64,000 nt of DNA from Prolixibacteraceae bacterium (GTDB lineage: Bacteria; Bacteroidota; Bacteroidia; Bacteroidales; Prolixibacteraceae): the NCBI GenBank assembly GCA_019459525.1, contig JAIBEY010000030.1, positions 41,653-105,652 on the forward strand, written 5' to 3'. A model generated the notes under the pieces. It was not told where the DNA came from. It ran no database searches and was given only the letters and a program-made list of their open reading frames with translations. Made by a program: the position numbers and the translations under genes. The stretch's first letter is position 1. Every line of letters starts with the position of its first letter. This document shows, piece by piece, positions 42,852-49,789 of the stretch.

Positions 42852-43928
42852 TTATACTTTTTCCTGATCAACCTGTTTTAATGCTGCAACCATAAAACCC
42901 ATTGCAAAAGCCATTCCTGCATGCCATGGGGCGCTGCAATCCATTTGGGGCGTATGATCCGGAATAATTACTCCATTAAAATTGTTCTTTTTCAGGATTC
43001 TAAGAATCTTATACATATCCACATCTCCTTCATCTACAAATACTTCCTTGTAATGAGGAACTTTACCAATAATATTCCTGAAATGGATATAGGCGATCCT
43101 ATTTTGTTTGCTGTAAAAGTCAGTTGCTTCGTATACATCGCCTTCGGTCATCTCAGCAATTGTTCCTAAGCAGAATTCAAGTTTATTGGAAGGACTGCCA
43201 GTATAGTCGATCACTTTTTGGTACATGTGCGGCTGATACACAAGTCGAGGTGTATTGCGGACAACTGGCATTGGTGGATCATCAGGATGAGCTGCCATAA
43301 TTACGCCTGCTTCTTCAGCTACCGGGATTATCTGTTCGATAAAGAATTGAAACCTAGACCACAATTCTTCATGACTGATAAGTGGCATCGTTCCTTGAGG
43401 CGCATTTTCGTCGTAAATCATATTCCAAACCATCCCATTGGGAACCGGAGTTTCATCTACACCATCCATTCCAACAGAAATAGCGCCTCCACGGGCAAAT
43501 TTGCCCTGAAAACGAGATGAAACCCCTGCCAATGAAAAGTTGTATCCAAAAACAGGGATACCAGCTTCACCAATATTTCTGATTAATTGTTTTACATTTT
43601 CTATTTGTTCTGATTTTCTGGGACCATCCAATAGAACATCGTACCACATTGCAGGGTCAAAATTTTCGATGGCGTGCCATTCCAATCCGTAGGAATTAAT
43701 TTTAGCTTTAATTTTCAACAATTCCTCAACACTCCAGATTTCTCCTTTTCCGGTCTTTCCCCATCCTTCGGATTCGCCAATAGGTTGATTGGCGTTTTCT
43801 TTATTATTCTTTTCATGACTGAAATAATCAACAAGATGAACCACCAAATGAGTTGCTCCACATTGTTTTGCAAATCGGAAATGCTCTTCATCAAGCATAT
43901 GTCTATATAAACCAAATCCCAGTTTCAT
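42852..43928 (-). CDS. uxuA: Mannonate dehydratase, UxuA family
   Basis: 358 residues. It matches the UxuA TIM-barrel family: IWSVEELLKIKAKINSYGLE, AIENFDPAM, GYNFSLAG, AAHPDDPPMPVVRNTPRLVY, FCLGTIAEM, AYIHFRNIIG, FVDEGDVDM, and the C-terminal PDHTPQMDCSAPWHAGMAFA. The Cys, His and Asp residues in these motifs bind Mn/Fe and catalyse. It converts D-mannonate to 2-keto-3-deoxygluconate. A glucuronate pathway is not evident here (no UxaC or UxuB), so mannonate probably comes from mannose oxidation or from another uronate. Its start overlaps the CoA-transferase end by four bases, so translation is coupled. Confidence 0.9.
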   Translation of the reverse strand: MKLGFGLYRHMLDEEHFRFAKQCGATHLVVHLVDYFSHEKNNKENANQPIGESEGWGKTGKGEIWSVEELLKIKAKINSYGLEWHAIENFDPAMWYDVLLDGPRKSEQIENVKQLIRNIGEAGIPVFGYNFSLAGVSSRFQGKFARGGAISVGMDGVDETPVPNGMVWNMIYDENAPQGTMPLISHEELWSRFQFFIEQIIPVAEEAGVIMAAHPDDPPMPVVRNTPRLVYQPHMYQKVIDYTGSPSNKLEFCLGTIAEMTEGDVYEATDFYSKQNRIAYIHFRNIIGKVPHYKEVFVDEGDVDMYKILRILKKNNFNGVIIPDHTPQMDCSAPWHAGMAFAMGFMVAALKQVDQEKV

Positions 43929-45145
43929 TTGTCTTTATTTTTAGTTTTGAATCTATTCACCTCATCTTCACTATAATTGCAGAACTCTTTCAGAATTTCT
44001 GATGCATGTTCATTCAGCAGGGGCGCTGGTTTATAAACTTGTTGGGGAGTTTCGCTAAAAGAAACCGGGAATCCAGTGGTTTTGATGTTACCTACAATTG
44101 GGTGCTCATATTCTATAATCATCCCATTGTGTTTGATTTGTGGATCTTCAACCATTTCATCGAAGGTATTTACTTGAGAGCACCAGATATCCCGATCAAG
44201 CAAAATAGATAACCATTCTTCGGTTGTTTTAGCCTGAAAAACAAGATTGAAATCATTACGGATTAAATCGCGGTTTTCCAGGATGTTATTTGAATCATAT
44301 TCTTTTGAATCATATTTATCCAATCCGACTATCTGAGCCAACCGTTGAACCGAATTCATTCCAATAGCAAGAAAGTTGTCTTTTGTATTGTATAGCCCAT
44401 AAGGAGCTCCCAGCCAAGGATTTGGGATTCCGCTCTCACTTCTTTCCGGATTATGACCTTGGTGTAAAAAAGCAGTAATTTCCTGCACGTGGAAACCCAC
44501 AATCGAGTTTAGCAAATTGGCTTCAATTTTTTGGCCCTTCCCCGTTTTTTCACGTGAATAAATTGCTGCCAGAACTGACTGGACAATAAATAAACTGGTT
44601 AACAGATCGGCTTGTCCTACGGCAGTCACAATGGGAATATCTCCTTTTCGTCCATTTAATGCAGGAGCCCCGCTAATGGACTGTGCCAGCAAGTCCTGAC
44701 CAGGCCTTTTCAAATAAGGGCCAGAACTTCCATAACCCGAACTCGAGCAATATATTAATTTGGGATTTAGCTCTTTCATCGCTTCAAAACCAAGCCCTAA
44801 TCGCTCCATTACCCCTGGGCGGAAGTTTTCTACAAGAATATCAGCTTTTATAATAATCTCTTTTGCTATATTTTTTTCCTCTTCCACTTTCAAATCGAGT
44901 GCAATACTTCGCTTATTCCGGTTAAAACTGATGAAAGAAATACTTTCTCCTTCCGGATATAAGTTTCCATAGGAATAATGTCTCATCCAATCACCTGAAA
45001 CCGGTTCAATTTTTATTATATCAGCACCCATATCGCCCAGCATTTGTGTTGCCCATGGGCCTTGCGCCAACTGTGAAAGATCTGCGACCACCAATCCCTT
45101 TAAAGGTCCATTATTTTCAATCATTTCCATCATTTCGTTTCCCAT
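43925..45145 (-). CDS. CaiB/BaiF (family III) CoA-transferase
   Basis: 406 residues. Family III features are VVADLSQLAQGPWATQMLGD, GADIIKIEPVSGDW, SFNRNKRSIALDLK, DILVENFRPGVMERLGLG and RPGQDLLAQSISG with the catalytic Asp at D151. It moves CoA between carboxylic acids in the cytoplasm. No acyl-CoA synthetase or further beta-oxidation gene is nearby except the hydratase-like gene two positions upstream. The acid substrate is unknown. It overlaps both neighbours (16 bases upstream, 4 downstream), so it belongs firmly to this operon. Such enzymes are unusual in a glycan utilisation locus. Confidence 0.9.
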   Translation of the reverse strand: MGNEMMEMIENNGPLKGLVVADLSQLAQGPWATQMLGDMGADIIKIEPVSGDWMRHYSYGNLYPEGESISFISFNRNKRSIALDLKVEEEKNIAKEIIIKADILVENFRPGVMERLGLGFEAMKELNPKLIYCSSSGYGSSGPYLKRPGQDLLAQSISGAPALNGRKGDIPIVTAVGQADLLTSLFIVQSVLAAIYSREKTGKGQKIEANLLNSIVGFHVQEITAFLHQGHNPERSESGIPNPWLGAPYGLYNTKDNFLAIGMNSVQRLAQIVGLDKYDSKEYDSNNILENRDLIRNDFNLVFQAKTTEEWLSILLDRDIWCSQVNTFDEMVEDPQIKHNGMIIEYEHPIVGNIKTTGFPVSFSETPQQVYKPAPLLNEHASEILKEFCNYSEDEVNRFKTKNKDK

Positions 45146-46308
45146 TTTAACCCTCTTGAAAAATCAGATAATATTCGGTATCCATCAGAGGTTACCAGTA
45201 CATTATCCTCAATTCTTGCTCCCACTCCTAATTCTTCGCCATAGATACCCGGCTCTACGGTATAAATCATTCCTTCTTTAAGCACCGCATTTCCATTAGG
45301 GACTAAAGGATTGCCTGGATCATGATACCTGAATCCAACATGATGACCTAATGCATGATTAAAAAAGGGTCCGTAACCACAATTGACTATATATTCTCTG
45401 GCTATTTTGTCTATTTCACCGGTCGTTTTTCCTGGAGCAATTGCTTTTACAGCTTTCTCCTGGGCCTCGCTTACTACTTCGAATATCCGTAAATACTTAG
45501 CATGCAAATCTCCTGTGCTTCCGGTTCTGGTAATATCAGCCCAATAACCGTTGACACAAACGCCCATTTCAATCATGACTAATTCACCTGACTGGAGCTT
45601 TTTGCCAGTTGACCGATTAAATCTGCCCCCATTCGTCAGATTGATGCCCGACTGAATCTGAGGCCAGGCCTTGGCATATAGGATATCATTGTCGTTAACC
45701 TGATTTTGAATTGCAGCTTCAACCGCACTTGCAACTTCAACCTCACTTTTGCCGGGAATTAAATTATCATAGAACGCTTTTATGCCGATCGCTGCAACTT
45801 GATTTGTTAAGACTATACGTTCGATTTCCACATCATTCTTTATTGCATAAAGTTCCAGAAAAGCTGATGTAATATCTTGGTATCCACCTTTCGATACATA
45901 AGCCAATTTCTCACGTAAATCAGGAGAAATTGGTGTTCCCTCTCCCGCCATTAAGGGTGGAGAGGATTGTCCAATATGTTGGATATAAGAAATTGGAAGA
46001 CTTTCAATACCTAACTGAGTGAGATCTTCTTTTATCATTTCGTAGAGAATATCCCACGGATTTGAACAATCCATTAATCCCCACGGGAATGTTTTGAGAA
46101 TTACATTTTCGGGTAGCCGATCTCTTGGTTCAAGTTCAGGAATATATAAAATAGGCGTTCCTTCGAACGGGAATAGACAAACTGATACGCCCCATAAAGA
46201 CTGATAACCCAATGACATGACCAATTCATCACTTCGCCAAAGGAAAAAAGCGCCAATCTTTTTTTCATTAAGCAATTTCTGAATACTATTTTGTCGTTGC
46301 TTGTTCAT
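45130..46308 (-). CDS. M24-family peptidase-like (creatinase/prolidase fold)
   Basis: 392 residues. The N-terminal creatinase-type domain (FFLWRSDELVMSLGYQSLWG) is followed by the pita-bread domain: LVMIEMGVCVNGYWADITRT, NHALGHHVGFRYHDPG, YTVEPGIYGEELGVGARIED. The first metal ligand, normally Asp, is Glu (E247 in VMIEMG); the second is D258, then the His and two Glu positions are present. This places it nearer the aminopeptidase P-like or hydrolase (creatinase, ectoine hydrolase) members than true methionine aminopeptidases. It may cut an amide or C-N bond of a small molecule handled by the operon. No signal peptide. It overlaps the hydratase-like gene by four bases. Confidence 0.85.
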   Translation of the reverse strand: MNKQRQNSIQKLLNEKKIGAFFLWRSDELVMSLGYQSLWGVSVCLFPFEGTPILYIPELEPRDRLPENVILKTFPWGLMDCSNPWDILYEMIKEDLTQLGIESLPISYIQHIGQSSPPLMAGEGTPISPDLREKLAYVSKGGYQDITSAFLELYAIKNDVEIERIVLTNQVAAIGIKAFYDNLIPGKSEVEVASAVEAAIQNQVNDNDILYAKAWPQIQSGINLTNGGRFNRSTGKKLQSGELVMIEMGVCVNGYWADITRTGSTGDLHAKYLRIFEVVSEAQEKAVKAIAPGKTTGEIDKIAREYIVNCGYGPFFNHALGHHVGFRYHDPGNPLVPNGNAVLKEGMIYTVEPGIYGEELGVGARIEDNVLVTSDGYRILSDFSRGLKWETK

Positions 46309-47081
46309 TCTGTTTTGTTTTTAGTAATAAAATCCCGAATCGCCAACTGAGCCTCTTCTTCATAAAACAGTTTGAAAACGGTCTGGCCTTCATCTTCAAT
46401 TCTTAGATTAAAAGACATTTCGGTGAGACTCAGGTTAGCAAGTCTTTTAAGTTGAGCTAAAGAATTAGATGGTCGTCTGGCAAGTTTTTCTGCATATTTC
46501 ATTACCGCTGCATCAAAACTATCGAACTCAACAATGGTGTTTACAATTCCCCAATCCATCAAAGTTTTTGCACTATACTTATTTCCGGTAAAAAGCATTT
46601 CCTTTACCCTGTTGATTCCAATTTTTTGAATCAGTCGCTGAGTACCTCCGCCTCCCGGAATTAAGCTAAGAAATACTTCAGGAAGGCCCATAACTGAAGT
46701 TTCTGATGCGATAATCAGATCACAGGCAAGTGCAATTTCAAAACCGCCTCCAAGAGCATATCCATTAACTGCGGCAATCCAGGGCTTTGAGGAATTCCAA
46801 ATGGAATCATATAATTTTTTCCCTCTTTCCTGAAAAGATTTAAACTCTTCACGGGTTTGGTTTCCATACTCTTTAATATCAGCTCCGGCCATAAAAGCAC
46901 GCCCTTCCCCTTTGATAATTGCCACCTTAATGTCTTCATTCTGACTTACAACAGCAATACAATCAATAATTTCATCCATCATTTGCCTGTTCATCGCATT
47001 AAGCTGATCTGGACGGTTAAATATTAGATTAGCAATACCTTTTTCAGTTGTAAGCCGAATACTATTGTATTTTTTATTCAT
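46305..47081 (-). CDS. Enoyl-CoA hydratase/isomerase family protein
   Basis: 258 residues from the ATG at 47081, which starts the family's usual N-terminus (NKKYNSIRLTTEKGIANLIF); the longer frame from 47117 lies within the upstream gene. The crotonase motifs are NRPDQLNAMNRQMMDEI, GEGRAFMAGADIKEYG (oxyanion hole), AAVNGYALGGGFEIALACDL and MGLPEVFLSLIPGGGGTQRL, where the Glu after GLP is one of the two catalytic acids. It likely hydrates, isomerises or cleaves an acyl-CoA made by the CoA-transferase of the same operon. It overlaps its upstream neighbour by eight bases and its downstream neighbour by four. Confidence 0.9.
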   Translation of the reverse strand: MNKKYNSIRLTTEKGIANLIFNRPDQLNAMNRQMMDEIIDCIAVVSQNEDIKVAIIKGEGRAFMAGADIKEYGNQTREEFKSFQERGKKLYDSIWNSSKPWIAAVNGYALGGGFEIALACDLIIASETSVMGLPEVFLSLIPGGGGTQRLIQKIGINRVKEMLFTGNKYSAKTLMDWGIVNTIVEFDSFDAAVMKYAEKLARRPSNSLAQLKRLANLSLTEMSFNLRIEDEGQTVFKLFYEEEAQLAIRDFITKNKTE

Positions 47082-48225
47082 AATTTTTAACTGATTGATA
47101 TAATAGGTTAAGATCATTCATAATTTTTTCAGAAGGAATATGATGAAGGATTCCATTATGCAATAACTCGGCTCCCTTTTCCTGAAAGTCATTCCATCCG
47201 GGGTGTTGCGGACGAACATAGGCATGAGTTAATGTATTTAGTGTATTACAAAAAAAATCATGGCATAACTTATTATTTTTCTTGCTTTCCCATGCTTTCA
47301 GATTACCGGGCTGCCCACCATTTTGAGTATAAATTCCTTCCTGATTGTTTCCATTTACAGTATATTCCAGATACTTTAAGGCAAAAGGAATGTTTTTACA
47401 ATTGCTTGAAATGGCCAATCCAACACCTCCAAGGATAGTTGAAACATCATTTTTAGGATTCAAAGGGCTATTGGTAAAACTTAAAATGCTTTTTGAAAAC
47501 CCCATTCGTGAATAATTACTGTAACCAAATAAATAAGGAGAATAGATAATTTCTTCTTCATCACCCATTTTATCAAGTACCTGGATTGGATTCCAGTTTA
47601 TGGATTCCGGATGAAGAAAATCCAAATGAAATTTCAATTCGTCCAATACTTTACTTCCAACAGACACATCTATTTTATATTCTTCAATGAAATTTCGACC
47701 TCCATCCTGAGCACAAAGCGAAAGAAAAGAACACCACAAGTCAGTTGCACAAAGGGGCCATGCCACTGAGAATCCATTGGGGATATTGCGGTAAAAATCT
47801 TTCAATTCCATCCGGGAACCGGGAAGCGATAGATTAAATTTGGACAATAAGTCGCTCCGGGATACACTTACCAATGACGCAGCATCAATAGGAAGTGCAT
47901 ACAAATGCCCGTTATAATGGTAGGATCGAAAACTTGGACCTACTGCCTGTCTTGCAAATTCTTTCAAATTCTCGTCAGAGATGTGTACTTCCAATGGCAG
48001 TAAAAGCTTATTTTTTTCGGCTTGACCCATGTATGGATGATCAATTGTTATTAGATCATAACGATTGATCAGTTCTTCGATAGGCATGTCACCAAATTCT
48101 TTGAGTGAACGGACATCCCAGATTATTGAAACCTCTGGATACTCCTTTGAGAATTCTTCCGAAATAGCTCTTAATGGTTGATATCCTCTCGGGTGATCCC
48201 ATGCGATTCCTTTTAAAATAATCAT
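47074..48225 (-). CDS. Solute-binding-protein-like protein without a signal peptide
   Basis: 383 residues. The layout is that of family 1 extracellular sugar-binding proteins (SBP_bac_1): ILKGIAWDHPRGYQPLRAI, YDLITIDHPYMGQAEKNKLL, LYALPIDAASLVSVSRSDLL, ILGGVGLAISSNC, ALKYLEYTVN, NGGQPGNLKAWES. The N-terminus begins straight with beta strand 1, so there is no signal peptide or lipobox, and no ABC permease or ATPase gene is in the operon. It must be cytoplasmic, where it could sense or deliver a metabolite. The pairing of such a protein with CoA-transferase and hydratase genes is unusual and worth study. Confidence 0.85.
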   Translation of the reverse strand: MIILKGIAWDHPRGYQPLRAISEEFSKEYPEVSIIWDVRSLKEFGDMPIEELINRYDLITIDHPYMGQAEKNKLLLPLEVHISDENLKEFARQAVGPSFRSYHYNGHLYALPIDAASLVSVSRSDLLSKFNLSLPGSRMELKDFYRNIPNGFSVAWPLCATDLWCSFLSLCAQDGGRNFIEEYKIDVSVGSKVLDELKFHLDFLHPESINWNPIQVLDKMGDEEEIIYSPYLFGYSNYSRMGFSKSILSFTNSPLNPKNDVSTILGGVGLAISSNCKNIPFALKYLEYTVNGNNQEGIYTQNGGQPGNLKAWESKKNNKLCHDFFCNTLNTLTHAYVRPQHPGWNDFQEKGAELLHNGILHHIPSEKIMNDLNLLYQSVKNYE

Positions 48226-48237
48226 AGCTCTGAAATA

Positions 48238-49041
48238 TTAAAAGTTATCTTTCCTCGGTGGCCGGGGATCATATTGTATGGTATGGTTCATGTATGCACC
48301 ATCAATGTATATATCGGCACCATTGATGTAGGCAGCCAAATCGCTGGCAAGAAATGCAACGACTTGCGAAACATCTGTTACATTTCCCAACCGTCCCTGT
48401 GGTATCCAATTTTCAAATTTCTCAGCCCCAAATTCTGCAATCTCTTTACTGTTCATGTCTGTTACAATAGCTCCTGGTGCCACTGAAACAACCCTGATAT
48501 TACTTTCTGCCAGCTCGAGCGAAAGACATTTCGAAAACATCTTAAGACCTGCCTTTGCAGAACAATAGTGTATCAGCCCCTTACGGGGTACCTGGTCATG
48601 AATGGAGGAAATATTAATGATCACTCCTCCACCTGTGAGTTCCATTCTTCTTGCAGCTTCCTGCGAACAAAGAAAAGGACCCTTCAGGTTGATATTAATA
48701 ACCCTTTCCCATTCTGATTCTTCCATATCAAGTACATGAGTCACACTTTCAGATCCCGCATTATTGATAAGAATATCAATTCCTTTCATTGTTTTATCGA
48801 GATATTGAAACATCTGTTTTACCTGTTCGGATTGAGCAACATTTGCACCTACAGCCCAAGCTTTAACGTGGTAACTGTGCTGTATTTCCTCTGCCAGTTT
48901 ATCAGCCTTTTCTTTGTTTGAAAAGTAATTGATAACTACATCTGCTCCACAGGAAGCCAGTTCTCTGCATATCTGAGCTCCTATACCTTGCGAACCTCCA
49001 GTCACAAGCGCTCTTTTCCCTTTTAAGTCAACTAGTGTCAT
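48238..49041 (-). CDS. Short-chain dehydrogenase/reductase (SDR)
   Basis: 267 residues, classical SDR. The cofactor motif TGGSQGIG is at 14-21, NNAG at 93-96, and the catalytic S146, Y159 and K163 lie in NISSIHDQVPRKGLIHYCSA and the following K. The C-terminus ends GADIYIDGAYMNHTIQYDPR, resembling glucose 1-dehydrogenase-type enzymes. It probably oxidises a sugar or hydroxyacid with NAD(P). In this operon, oxidation of mannose to mannono-lactone would make the substrate chain for UxuA, but this is inference. It lies 12 bases from the binding-protein-like gene. Confidence 0.92.
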   Translation of the reverse strand: MTLVDLKGKRALVTGGSQGIGAQICRELASCGADVVINYFSNKEKADKLAEEIQHSYHVKAWAVGANVAQSEQVKQMFQYLDKTMKGIDILINNAGSESVTHVLDMEESEWERVININLKGPFLCSQEAARRMELTGGGVIINISSIHDQVPRKGLIHYCSAKAGLKMFSKCLSLELAESNIRVVSVAPGAIVTDMNSKEIAEFGAEKFENWIPQGRLGNVTDVSQVVAFLASDLAAYINGADIYIDGAYMNHTIQYDPRPPRKDNF

Positions 49042-49059
49042 TTTGAGATGATGATTTAG

Positions 49060-49752
49060 TTACATGATTCCAAATTTTTCAAATGCGTCAACTGTACTCA
49101 TTCCTTCTTCAAGAGCTTTTTTGACGAATTTCTCTCCACGAGCCTTTTCGAGGGCTTTTGAAAAAACTTCTTCAACTGTAATCTTCGGAACAATTACGAC
49201 TCCATCACGGTCACCATATACCAGATCGCCTGGATTAATCCTAATACTATCTATTTCGATGGAAACCCTAAAGTCAACGACTTTCCCTCGCGGTCCCTGA
49301 TCCTGAGCATAACCACCATAGGAGAAGGTTGGAAAATTAAGATTTAGAATCTCATTGGTATCTCTGGAATAACCATGCAGAACGGCACCTGCAGCTCCCA
49401 ATTTTATTGCGCGAGTGCTCATCAAACCACCCCAAAGTGCATATCTGGGTGATGCTCCAGTACATATGTATATTTCGTTTCTCTTCAGATCATCCAATGC
49501 CTGAAACATTAATCCAAATGTTTTTAGCATTACCTGATTATTTGTGTTTTGGACTACTTCCTCAAAAACATCAGCTTCTAAAACAGGCATTGCACGGCCA
49601 ATTGTAACAAAGCCATCTTTTATTGGCTTTATTGTAGGTGGAAGAAACTGATGCTGAAATCCTATTTTATCCAACACATCTCCCACCAAGGCAACAAAAA
49701 GTTCTTTTCTTGCCATCCCAAATAATTCATCATCATTTTTCCAGATAGTCAT
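49060..49752 (-). CDS. RraA-like aldolase family protein
   Basis: 230 residues. The RraA/HMG-aldolase fold is recognised by LVGDVLDKIGFQHQFLPP, GRAMPVLEADVF, LWGGLMSTRAIKLGAAGAVL, HGYSRDTNEI (where family members usually have G.xRD) and VYGDRDGVVIVPK (metal and substrate residues). Members cleave 4-hydroxy-4-methyl-2-oxoglutarate or decarboxylate oxaloacetate; others inhibit RNase E. In a catabolic operon an aldolase or decarboxylase activity on a 2-keto acid is more likely. It follows GH38 by 37 bases and precedes the SDR by 18. Confidence 0.88.
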   Translation of the reverse strand: MTIWKNDDELFGMARKELFVALVGDVLDKIGFQHQFLPPTIKPIKDGFVTIGRAMPVLEADVFEEVVQNTNNQVMLKTFGLMFQALDDLKRNEIYICTGASPRYALWGGLMSTRAIKLGAAGAVLHGYSRDTNEILNLNFPTFSYGGYAQDQGPRGKVVDFRVSIEIDSIRINPGDLVYGDRDGVVIVPKITVEEVFSKALEKARGEKFVKKALEEGMSTVDAFEKFGIM

Positions 49753-49789
49753 AAGAATAAAGTTTAATTTTTGTAAAAACTATCAATGT

